Assembly: GCA_937995555.1 (NCBI GenBank)
Contig: CALKJX010000131.1
Span: 1-14,556 of the forward strand
DNA length: 14,556 nucleotides
From: an uncultured Elioraea sp.
GTDB lineage: Bacteria; Pseudomonadota; Alphaproteobacteria; Acetobacterales; Acetobacteraceae
Reading direction: 5' to 3'
How positions within the stretch are numbered: the stretch's first letter is position 1; each line of letters begins with the position of its first letter. The translations under genes were made by a program, and so were the position numbers. Below the pieces are notes generated by a model. It did not search any database. It worked only from the letters and a program-made list of their open reading frames with translations, and was not told the origin of the DNA. This document shows positions 1 through 6,746 of the stretch, one piece after another.

Positions 1-164
1 AGTGCAGCGGCGATCAGCGTCGCCGGCGGACGAGAGGCGCCAGCAAGCAGACAGCCGAACCAGTCCACCAGCGCACGCCGCGCATGATGCGCGAGCGCCT
101 CGTCGGGCGTGCGGTCGCGCCAGGATGCGGCGTGCGCGGCAAGGACGGGTAGTGGGCTCTGCAT
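1..164 (-). CDS. MmgE/PrpD family protein, N-terminal part (runs off the left edge)
   Basis: Only the first 54 codons lie in the window. Reading leftward from the ATG at 164-162, the protein begins MQSPLPVLAAHAASWRDR and continues with an LVDWFGCLLAGA stretch and PPATLIAAA. This matches the usual start of MmgE/PrpD proteins, where a short amphipathic helix precedes an 'A..ALVDWxGCxLAG' helix. The family includes 2-methylcitrate dehydratase (propionate breakdown) and other dehydratases or isomerases of small organic acids; which reaction applies cannot be told from this fragment. An AAGGA ribosome binding site lies 7 nt upstream of the ATG and fixes the start. It is downstream of the lipoprotein gene on the same strand, separated by 95 bp. 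A plus-strand reading frame across the same bases has no family signature and is rich in Arg and Cys, so I take it as a shadow. Confidence 0.75.
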   Translation of the reverse strand, partial: MQSPLPVLAAHAASWRDRTPDEALAHHARRALVDWFGCLLAGASRPPATLIAAA

Positions 165-259
165 GCGGCGATCCTTCGAGTCCGCTCCGGGTCTCGCGCG
201 GCCGACGTGGCTGCGAAGCGCCCTGTTGCACTACAACAACGGCACGTCACATGCCGTCG

Positions 260-841
260 CTATCGACGCTGCGTGCGACGCGGTGCTTCCGCTGTCCGTG
301 GCGCACATCTATCGGCCACAGTGCTTCGGAAACCTTGATCAGCAAGAACCTGGGCGATGTTGTCAGAAACGGCCTTTCGTATGCTGGCAAGGTGAAGCTC
401 CGGTGTGAGGAACTTACTGGTCTTGAAGCTCACCTTCGCCCGTCGGCCCCAAACCGGCCAGCCACGTACAGACATTGTGTAGGTCACGTCTGTTATAAAC
501 GTGACGTCAAAACCAAGGCTTTCAGTCGCGAAGTCATGGATTTGTCCGCCAAGGCGACAGTGGTCCGATGCCAACGACAAGCCGGCCTGTCGAAACTCTC
601 GACGTATCGCATTGGCAAAATACTGGGCGACCGGTTCTGTCAGAAAGACTTGGCCCGCCGCATTCTCGCGTATCTCATGTTGCTGAACGGTCCCAGGCGG
701 CGTGTAGGTAAAGTCGTCCACGGCGACTGCGCCGCTTAGTTCGGCGGTTGTGTCGGGAGTGTAGGCCGGCATCGTTACGGTTGCCACACAGGCTGACGTC
801 ACAACTCCACCGGCGAGAAGTAACACGTGCAGATATCGCAT
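260..841 (-). CDS. Putative lipoprotein of unknown function, low-GC gene
   Basis: A 193-residue protein starting MRYLHVLLLAGGVV, with a hydrophobic signal segment followed by TSAC at residues 15-18. This resembles a lipobox with Cys18 as the lipidated residue, although Thr at -3 is not the preferred residue. The mature part has a VAVDDFTYTP strand, a helix with YFANAIRREFRQAG, then GGQIHDFATESLGF and a helix ASIRKAVSDNIAQVLADQGF. This alternating beta/alpha pattern recalls YajG-like or other small outer-membrane lipoproteins (inference only). Two more Cys could form a disulfide. The ATG at 841 is preferred to an in-frame start at 901 because it directly precedes the signal peptide, has a G-rich Shine-Dalgarno stretch about 8 nt upstream, and lies downstream of a plausible promoter. 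Base composition is about 47-57% GC in two stretches I counted, against about 72% in the adjacent aldehyde dehydrogenase gene, suggesting recent acquisition. I do not recognise a specific family. Confidence 0.7.
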   Translation of the reverse strand: MRYLHVLLLAGGVVTSACVATVTMPAYTPDTTAELSGAVAVDDFTYTPPGTVQQHEIRENAAGQVFLTEPVAQYFANAIRREFRQAGLSLASDHCRLGGQIHDFATESLGFDVTFITDVTYTMSVRGWPVWGRRAKVSFKTSKFLTPELHLASIRKAVSDNIAQVLADQGFRSTVADRCAPRTAEAPRRTQRR

Positions 842-872
842 TGTAAGCCCCCCGCGATAGTTGTTGTAAGCA

Positions 873-901
873 AAAATAAGCTCAGTGATACGCGGAGCCA
901 A
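873..901 (-). promoter_or_regulatory. Candidate sigma70-type promoter for the lipoprotein gene
   Basis: On the minus strand TTGGCT (901-896) and TATTTT (878-873) are separated by 17 bp, a good match to -35/-10 spacing. A transcript starting near 866 would have a leader of about 25 nt before the ATG at 841. This is one of the few AT-rich stretches in the window. Confidence 0.45.
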
Positions 902-914
902 TTTCCCCGCGCAT
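888..914 (-). terminator. Candidate weak terminator downstream of the aldehyde dehydrogenase gene
   Basis: Read on the minus strand, ATGCGCGG (914-907) can pair with CCGCGTAT (895-888), giving an 8-bp stem with one G:U pair and an 11-nt loop, 8 bp beyond the aldehyde dehydrogenase stop. A T-rich run follows only after about 10 nt (TTATTTTT), so the hairpin and T-tract are not in the classical arrangement. The same bases carry the -35 box proposed for the lipoprotein gene. Confidence 0.3.
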
Positions 915-922
915 ATGTGGCG

Positions 923-2353
923 CTACCCGTGCTTCACCGCAACCGTCTTCATCGCCGCGAAACCAAAGAGCGCGGCGAAGCCCTTCTCGCGGCCGTGCCC
1001 CGAGCCCTTCATGCCGCCGAACGGCAGCTCGACACCGCCGCCGGCGCCGTAGTTGTTGACGAACACCTGCCCGGTGCGCAGCCGCCGCGCGAGCCGCAGC
1101 GCGCGGCCCGCATCGCCCGTCCAGACGCCGGAGACGAGGCCGTAGGCGGTGCCGTTCGCGACCTGCAGGGCCTCCTCCTCGTCGCGGACGCGGATCGCCA
1201 CCAGGACGGGGCCGAACACCTCCTCCTGCGCCAGGACGTGATCGCGCGGCACATCGGCGAACAGCGTGGGCCGGACGTAGAACCCGCCCGGCGGCGCGTT
1301 CGAGGCGATCGACCCTCGGCCCGCCACCGGCAGCCCTTCCGCCCGCGCGAGGTAGCCCTCGATTCGCGATCTCTGGCTCGCGTTGATCACCGGCCCGAGA
1401 TCGAGATCGCGATCCGCCGGCCCGGCGACGAGTTTGTCGAAGCGCGCCCCCAGATCGGCCACGAACCGGTCGTAGATCCGCTCCTCGACCAGCACGCGCG
1501 ACCCCGCGCTGCACGTCTGGCCGGCGTTCTGGATCACCGCGTTCACCACCGTGGCGGCGGCGGTCTCGAGGTCGGCATCGGCGAAGACGAGCTGCGGCGA
1601 CTTGCCGCCGAGCTCCAGCGTGACCGGAATGGTGTTGCGCGCCGCGGCCGTCTGGATCAGCCGTCCGACCTCCGGGCTGCCGGTGAACGAGACATGGCCG
1701 ATGCCGGGGTGCGCCGACAGCGCCGCGCCGGCCTCCTCGCCCAGACCAGTGACGACATTGAGCGCGCCGGGCGGGAACCCGGCCTCCTCGGCCAGCTTCG
1801 CGATCGCAAGGCAGGTCAGCGAGGCGTCCTCGGCCGGCTTCAACACGCAGGCATTGCCCATCGCCAGCGCCGCCGCAACCGACCGGCCGGCGATTTGCAA
1901 GGGATAGTTCCACGGCACGATATGCGCGGTCACCCCGTGCGGCTCCCACAGCGTGAACACGGTGAAGCCGTCCTGGTAGGGGATCGTGTCGCCCATCACC
2001 TTGTCGGCTGCACCGCCATAGAACTCGAAGTAGCGCGCGCAGGCAGCGGCATCGGCGCGTGCCTGGCGGATCGGCTTGCCGACATCGCGGCTTTCGAGCT
2101 GCGCGAGACGCTCGGCATCGCGCGCGATCAGCGCCGCGAGCCTCGACAGCAGCCTTCCGCGCTCCGTCGCGGTGAGTTTTCCCCAGGCGCCGTCGAGGGC
2201 AGCCTGCGCGGCCGCCACCGCGGCGTCGATCTCGGCCGCGCCGCCGCGGCCGATCCGCGCGAACGCCGCGCCGTCAGACGGATCGATCACCTCGAGCGTG
2301 GCGGCGGGTTCGGTCCAGCGACCGCCGATCAGGTGCGCGGCATCGGACATCAT
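923..2353 (-). CDS. NAD(P)-dependent aldehyde dehydrogenase
   Basis: A 476-residue member of the aldehyde dehydrogenase superfamily, of normal length, oxidising an aldehyde to a carboxylate in the cytoplasm. All landmarks are visible: PWN with Asn149 (oxyanion hole), LKP with Lys172 (cofactor binding), the FTGSPEVG turn at 223-230 (Rossmann loop), Glu247 in LELGGKSP (general base) and the nucleophile Cys281 in NAGQTCSAGSR. The C-terminal part carries an EEVFGPV motif. The sequence is closest in feel to the betaine-aldehyde, aminobutyraldehyde and lactaldehyde branch, but the substrate cannot be read from motifs. Two consecutive ATGs (2353 and 2350) follow a GAGGAGA ribosome binding site; either may be used, and spacing slightly favours the second. 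It lies 15 bp downstream of the LctP-like permease on the same strand, so the two are probably co-transcribed and may handle one organic-acid or aldehyde substrate. Confidence 0.95.
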   Translation of the reverse strand: MMSDAAHLIGGRWTEPAATLEVIDPSDGAAFARIGRGGAAEIDAAVAAAQAALDGAWGKLTATERGRLLSRLAALIARDAERLAQLESRDVGKPIRQARADAAACARYFEFYGGAADKVMGDTIPYQDGFTVFTLWEPHGVTAHIVPWNYPLQIAGRSVAAALAMGNACVLKPAEDASLTCLAIAKLAEEAGFPPGALNVVTGLGEEAGAALSAHPGIGHVSFTGSPEVGRLIQTAAARNTIPVTLELGGKSPQLVFADADLETAAATVVNAVIQNAGQTCSAGSRVLVEERIYDRFVADLGARFDKLVAGPADRDLDLGPVINASQRSRIEGYLARAEGLPVAGRGSIASNAPPGGFYVRPTLFADVPRDHVLAQEEVFGPVLVAIRVRDEEEALQVANGTAYGLVSGVWTGDAGRALRLARRLRTGQVFVNNYGAGGGVELPFGGMKGSGHGREKGFAALFGFAAMKTVAVKHG

Positions 2354-2368
2354 GGGGTCTCCTCTCGT

Positions 2369-3805
2369 TCAGGGCTGAACATTGCCGGGCGCAGCGGCCG
2401 TGACAAGCACGCCGATCGCGGCCCAGCCGACCAGCACCGCGTTCGCGCCCGTGGGCCAGAGCCGTCGGCCGATCGCACCTGGCGCGGTTCCGTCGGCCGC
2501 CAGCGCGGCGGTAGCTCCTAGCCGCATCGGCGCGACCATGCAGAGCGCGGAGCCGGTGAAGTTCTGCACCGCGGCGACGAAAGCCGGCGGCAAGGGCAGC
2601 GCGAGCGCCGAGACGACCGGCATCAGGATCGAGTTCGAACCGACATTCGTTGCGGCGAAGAATCCGCCCGCCGCGCCGAGCAGCGGCACCACGAAGGCAA
2701 GCGCCGCGCCGGCGGCGGCGGCAAGCGCGCCGGCCAACGCCGCCGCCGCCCCCGAGCCGCCGAGCAGCCGCGCCAGCACCACGTAGCCGAGCATCAGCAC
2801 CGCCGGCCGCGCGCCGCGTCGTCCCGCCCGGAGCAGAATCGCGCGCCGGCCCCGCACGGTCGCCAGCACGCCGAGCCCGACCGCGCCGAGCAGCATTCCC
2901 GGCTGGTGAAGGAGCGCGAAGCCGGGCAGATCGGGCCAGGGCCGGATCATGCCAACGGCCGTCAGCAGCGCCGGCGCACCCGGCACCAGCCGGCTCGCGA
3001 GCAGCACGGCCGACAGCGCGAGATAGGGGGCGGCCGCACGCGCCGCACCGGGTTGCGCGAACCGATGCCTCAGCCGCCAGACCAGCGGCGGGCCGAGCGC
3101 GAGCAGCCCCGCCACCTCCACGGTCGCCAGCAGGTTGGCCGCGATCAGCAACATGCCGAGCACGGCGATGGTGACCGCGTCCTCGATCCGGTCACGCGGG
3201 GTCGCCGGCAGCCCGGCCTCGGCCGCGAGACGCCAGAACACCGGCAGGAGGGTCAGCAGCCAGGCCGCGCTCAATACGGCGTTCCAGGCGCCAAGCGCGC
3301 GCAGCTCCACGCCTGCCAGTGCGGCACCGAGCAGCGTGCCCGGACCGAGCCCGCCCCAGGGGATCAGCATCTGCGACAAGAGCGACAGCGCCGCGCCGGC
3401 TGGTCCGCCGATCCGGAGCGCGTGCAGGTCGCCGAGCGCGAACACGGCACCGACGCCGAACCCGGTCACGGTCTCGAAGAACGGGCCCAGGAGGAGGCAG
3501 ACCGTGAACAGCCGCGCATGGGTGGCCATGCCGTCCGCGTCGAGGTCGGGCGAGCGGGCCGAGACCGCGCCGTGGAACAGCAGCCCCGCGAAGGTCACCG
3601 CGATCGGCTGAAGGGCGAGGAAGGCGCCGCGCGAGACCTCCTCGGCGAGCAGGGGCGCAAGGCGGACGCCCTCCGGCACCGACACGGCGGCGGCTGGGAT
3701 CGCGAGCACGAGCGCCACAACCACCGCGCGCAGCGGGTCGGCGCGGCCCGAGGCGAGCAGGGCGACGATCGCGGCGAGCGGTGCCCCCTGGATCAGCAGG
3801 ATCAT
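2369..3805 (-). CDS. LctP-like (L-lactate permease family) membrane transporter
   Basis: A 478-residue, very hydrophobic protein with roughly 12-13 predicted membrane segments. FFETVTGFGVG at 109-119 resembles the FE(G)xxGFG signature of lactate/glycolate permeases, and near the C-terminus FFAATNVGSNS and QNFTGSALCMVAPMRLG resemble the family's second and third conserved blocks (TxSNxNxN-like and N-x-SG-x-xxxAP). It is shorter than typical LctP proteins (about 550 residues). It probably imports lactate, glycolate or a related carboxylate across the inner membrane, but other substrates are possible. The ATG at 3805 follows GGCAGGATG, a moderate ribosome binding site. It is the first gene of a two-gene unit with the aldehyde dehydrogenase and is divergent from the ABC permease gene 93 bp away. 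Confidence 0.65.
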   Translation of the reverse strand: MILLIQGAPLAAIVALLASGRADPLRAVVVALVLAIPAAAVSVPEGVRLAPLLAEEVSRGAFLALQPIAVTFAGLLFHGAVSARSPDLDADGMATHARLFTVCLLLGPFFETVTGFGVGAVFALGDLHALRIGGPAGAALSLLSQMLIPWGGLGPGTLLGAALAGVELRALGAWNAVLSAAWLLTLLPVFWRLAAEAGLPATPRDRIEDAVTIAVLGMLLIAANLLATVEVAGLLALGPPLVWRLRHRFAQPGAARAAAPYLALSAVLLASRLVPGAPALLTAVGMIRPWPDLPGFALLHQPGMLLGAVGLGVLATVRGRRAILLRAGRRGARPAVLMLGYVVLARLLGGSGAAAALAGALAAAAGAALAFVVPLLGAAGGFFAATNVGSNSILMPVVSALALPLPPAFVAAVQNFTGSALCMVAPMRLGATAALAADGTAPGAIGRRLWPTGANAVLVGWAAIGVLVTAAAPGNVQP

Positions 3806-3898
3806 CGGCGGTCATCCTGCCGCGAGCGGCGCCTGGCCGCGATGACAGAGCCGGGCGCGGCGGCTATGACGAGCCTGCATGGAGCGAGTCGAGCCCGG

Positions 3899-4873
3899 AT
3901 GATTCCCTTTCTGCTGCAACGGCTCGCCGGGGCGGTCGTGGTGATCTTCGCCATGTCGTTGATCGTATTCGGCGGCGTGTTCGCGATCGGCAACCCGATC
4001 GATGTGCTGATCAACCCGGCCGCCGACCAGATCACCCGCGCGGAGACGATCGCGCGCTACGGGCTCGACCGACCGTTCTGGGAGCAGTACGGCTACTTCC
4101 TCGGCTCGCTGATCCGCGGCGATTTCGGCACGAGCTTCGTGTTCAACCAGCCCGCGCTGGGGCTGATCCTGTCGAAGCTGCCGGCCACGCTGGAGCTCGC
4201 CCTCGCCGCGATGCTGATCGCCATCGTGCTCGGGATTCCGCTCGGCGCCTATGCCGGGCTCAAGCCTGAGTCGGCCGCGAGCCGGACCATCATGGCGGCT
4301 TCGGTCCTGGGGTTCAGCCTGCCGACCTTCTGGGTCGGGCTGATGCTGATCCTGGTGTTCTCGGTCGAGCTCGGCTGGCTGCCTTCCGGCGGGCGCGGCG
4401 AGACGGTGCTGGTCGGCGGCATCGAATGGTCGTTCCTGACCGCCGACGGGCTCGCGCATCTGCTGCTGCCGGCCTTCAACCTTGCGCTGTTCAAACTCTC
4501 GCTGATCATCCGGCTGACACGCGCGGGCATGCGCGAGACCTGGCCGGCGGATTTCGTCAAGTTCGCACGCGCCAAGGGGCTGTCGATGCGCCGGGTCGTG
4601 CTGGTGCACGCGATGCGCAACATCCTGATCCCGATCGTCACCGTGCTGGGGCTCGAGTTCGGCTCGGTGGTGGCGTTCGCCGTGGTGACCGAGACGATCT
4701 TCTCCTGGCCCGGCATGGGCAAACTGGTGATCGACTCGATCCTGACGCTCGACCGCCCGGTGATGGTGACCTACCTGATGCTGGTCGTGACCATGTTCGT
4801 GATCATCAACCTGCTGGTCGATCTCGCCTATGCCGCGCTCGATCCGCGCGTGCGGCTCGGGGGCCAGCGGTGA
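3899..4873 (+). CDS. ABC transporter permease, DppB/GsiC type
   Basis: A 324-residue inner-membrane permease of the peptide/nickel/glutathione importer family (binding-protein-dependent transport system inner membrane component). It begins MIPFLLQRLAG, followed by the first membrane helix, then the family's hallmark periplasmic segment with YGLDRPFWEQYGYFLGSLIRGDFGTSF (54-80). Further helices follow, and the EAA coupling loop at about 217-240 (ADFVKFARAKGLSMRRVVLVHAMRN). Six membrane segments are expected. The reading frame is open far upstream, with in-frame ATGs at 3842 and 3866, but homologues start at the MxxFLLxRL segment; no candidate has a strong ribosome binding site, so the start is chosen by homology. 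The stop overlaps the next gene's GTG by 4 bp. The 93-bp gap to the divergent permease shows no clear promoter. Confidence 0.93.
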   Translation: MIPFLLQRLAGAVVVIFAMSLIVFGGVFAIGNPIDVLINPAADQITRAETIARYGLDRPFWEQYGYFLGSLIRGDFGTSFVFNQPALGLILSKLPATLELALAAMLIAIVLGIPLGAYAGLKPESAASRTIMAASVLGFSLPTFWVGLMLILVFSVELGWLPSGGRGETVLVGGIEWSFLTADGLAHLLLPAFNLALFKLSLIIRLTRAGMRETWPADFVKFARAKGLSMRRVVLVHAMRNILIPIVTVLGLEFGSVVAFAVVTETIFSWPGMGKLVIDSILTLDRPVMVTYLMLVVTMFVIINLLVDLAYAALDPRVRLGGQR

Positions 4874-5754
4874 GCACGCGCGCCGCCTCGCCGGCCGCGC
4901 TGTTCTGGGCCGAGTTCGCCGAGAGCAAGGTCGCGCTCGGCGGTCTGTTCGTGTTCGCGCTCGCGGTGGTGCTGGCGCTGACCGCGCCCTGGATCACGCC
5001 GCAGAACCCTTACGACCAGGCACTGCTGTCTCTGATGGATGCGCGCCTGCCGCCGGGCAGCCTCGGTTCGGGGGGCTATACGCACTGGCTCGGCACCGAT
5101 GCGCAGGGGCGCGACGTGCTCTCCGCGATCTTCTGGGGGCTGCGCACGTCCCTGTTCGTGGGTGCGGCGGCCGGCGTGGTCGCGCTCTGCATCGGCACCA
5201 CGGTCGGGCTGGCGGCCGCGTTCTTCGGCGGGCGGGTCGAACTCGCGCTGATGCGGCTGGTGGACCTCCAGCTCTCCTTCCCGGCGATCCTGCTTGCCCT
5301 CGTTCTGGTGGCGATCCTCGGCCAGGGACTGTTCCAGGTGGTCGCCGCCCTGGTCGCGGCGCAGTACGCCTATTTCGCCCGCACCGTGCACGGCGCCGCC
5401 CTTGCCGAACGGCGCAAGGAGTACATCGAGGCAGCCTCCGGCATCCCACTGCGGCCGGCGCGCGTGGTGCTGCGCCACCTGCTGCCGAACTGCCTGCCGC
5501 CGCTGATCGTGGTCGCGACCGTGCAGGTGGCGAACGCGATCGCGATCGAGGCGACGCTGTCGTTCCTCGGTGTCGGCATGCCGGTGACCGAGCCCTCGCT
5601 CGGGACGCTGATCGCCAACGGCTTCCAGTTCATGCTCTCGGGGCGGTACTGGATCAGCGTCTATCCCGGCATCGCGCTGCTGATCGTCATCGTCGCGATC
5701 AACCTGGTGGGCGATCAGTTGCGCGACGTGCTGAACCCCAGGCTCAAGAAGTGA
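4870..5754 (+). CDS. ABC transporter permease, DppC/GsiD type
   Basis: A 294-residue second permease subunit of the same importer. After a short cytoplasmic N-terminus and first helix comes the conserved WLGTDAQGRDVLSAIFWGLRTSL block (73-95), then further helices and the EAA loop KEYIEAASGIPLRPARVVLRHLLPN (183-207). The usual Gly of the EAA motif is Pro here, with a Gly two residues earlier; I believe this is a subfamily trait rather than damage. The C-terminus, GDQLRDVLNPRLKK, is typical. The GTG start at 4870 overlaps the upstream stop (GTGA), indicating translational coupling, and its own stop overlaps the next GTG in the same way. It should heterodimerise with the upstream permease. Confidence 0.93.
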   Translation: MSTRAASPAALFWAEFAESKVALGGLFVFALAVVLALTAPWITPQNPYDQALLSLMDARLPPGSLGSGGYTHWLGTDAQGRDVLSAIFWGLRTSLFVGAAAGVVALCIGTTVGLAAAFFGGRVELALMRLVDLQLSFPAILLALVLVAILGQGLFQVVAALVAAQYAYFARTVHGAALAERRKEYIEAASGIPLRPARVVLRHLLPNCLPPLIVVATVQVANAIAIEATLSFLGVGMPVTEPSLGTLIANGFQFMLSGRYWISVYPGIALLIVIVAINLVGDQLRDVLNPRLKK

Positions 5755-6743
5755 GCGTGCTGCTCGCGCTCGACGGGGTGTCGATGCGCTTCGAGCGCCG
5801 GCCGTCGCTCGCCGAGCGCATCGTCGGCGCGCTGGGCGGCGGTGCGAAGACCGAGATCGTGCGCGCAGTCGATGGCGTCTCGCTGGGGCTCGCACGCGGC
5901 GAGGTGGTCGGCCTGGTCGGCGAGTCCGGCTGCGGCAAATCCACCCTCGGGCGGATCGCCGCGGGGCTGCTGCTGCCGACCGAAGGGCGTGCCCTGCTGG
6001 ACGGCGCGCCGGTGGCCGACGACTCCGACGGCCGCGCCGCCAAGCGCACCACCGCGGTGCAGATGATCTTCCAGGACCCCTTCGCCTCGCTCAATCCGAG
6101 GATGCGCGTGGGCGAGGCGATCGCCGAGGGTCCGCTCGCGCACGGGCTGACGGATCGTGCCAATGTTCGCGAGACCGTGGCCGCGGCGCTCCGGCGGGTC
6201 GGGCTCGATCCGGCCTTCGCGGCCCGCTATCCGCACCAGTTCTCGGGCGGGCAGCGCGCACGCATCGGCATCGCGCGGGCGCTCGCGATGAACCCGCGCG
6301 CGATCGTCGCCGACGAGGCGGTGGCCGCGCTCGACGTCTCGATCCAGGCGCAGGTGCTGAACACCTTCCTCGATCTGCGCCGCGATCTCGACCTCGCGAT
6401 CCTGTTCATCAGCCACGATCTTGGCGTGGTCGGCCATCTCGCGGACCGGGTGGCGATCATGTACCTGGGCCGCGTGGTGGAGACCGGCCCGCTGGAGCCC
6501 GTCTTCGCCGAGCCTGCCCACCCGTACACCCGGGGTCTGATCGAGGCGGTGCCTCGGCTCGACCGGCGGCGGGCGTCGTTCCATCCGGTGCGCGGCGAGA
6601 TCCCCTCGCCGCTCGATCCGCCGCGCGGCTGCCATTTCCATCCGCGCTGCCCGCACGCGATGCCCCGCTGCCGCCAGGAGCCACCGGTGCTGCGCGAGGT
6701 CGCGCCGGGGCGCATGGCGTCCTGCCATCTGCATGACGCGTGA
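5751..6743 (+). CDS. ABC transporter ATP-binding protein, DppF/OppF/GsiA-like
   Basis: A 330-residue single nucleotide-binding domain that powers the permease pair. Visible motifs are Walker A GESGCGKST (57-65), Q-loop IFQDPFASLNPR with Gln108, signature FSGGQ (164-168), Walker B/catalytic Asp188-Glu189 in VADEAVAALDVS, and H-loop His222 in ISHDL. DEAV in place of DEPV is, from memory, found in the GsiA-type branch. The C-terminal oligopeptide-transport region (PYTRGLIEAVP to the end) contains Cys294, Cys300, Cys307 and Cys325, a four-Cys pattern that has been linked to an iron-sulfur cluster in some Opp/Dpp ATPases. The GTG start overlaps the upstream stop by 4 bp. The usual companion DppD/OppD gene is absent from this unit, so this protein either acts as a homodimer or pairs with a subunit encoded elsewhere. 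Its stop lies 3 bp from the convergent EamA gene. Confidence 0.93.
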   Translation: MSVLLALDGVSMRFERRPSLAERIVGALGGGAKTEIVRAVDGVSLGLARGEVVGLVGESGCGKSTLGRIAAGLLLPTEGRALLDGAPVADDSDGRAAKRTTAVQMIFQDPFASLNPRMRVGEAIAEGPLAHGLTDRANVRETVAAALRRVGLDPAFAARYPHQFSGGQRARIGIARALAMNPRAIVADEAVAALDVSIQAQVLNTFLDLRRDLDLAILFISHDLGVVGHLADRVAIMYLGRVVETGPLEPVFAEPAHPYTRGLIEAVPRLDRRRASFHPVRGEIPSPLDPPRGCHFHPRCPHAMPRCRQEPPVLREVAPGRMASCHLHDA

Positions 6744-6746
6744 CCG

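Noticed and set aside
2..739. Long plus-strand reading frame opposite the lipoprotein and MmgE/PrpD genes
   Set aside because: Arg/Cys-rich product without a recognisable motif or upstream ribosome binding site in view. The minus strand encodes a signal peptide, a plausible promoter and a known family N-terminus over the same bases.
827..2521. 564-codon plus-strand frame
   Set aside because: Antisense to the aldehyde dehydrogenase, which has every catalytic motif; the plus product is Arg/Gly/Asp-rich as expected from a shadow frame in high-GC DNA.
2906..3898. N-terminal extension of the DppB-type permease frame
   Set aside because: It is antisense to the LctP-like permease, of low complexity (Arg/Gln/Glu-rich), and homologues begin at MIPFLLQRL.
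5931..6320. Degenerate ABC ATPase (DEAV instead of DEPV)
   Set aside because: Walker A, Q-loop, signature, catalytic Asp-Glu and His are all intact, and DEAV occurs in GsiA-like ATPases, so the protein should be active.
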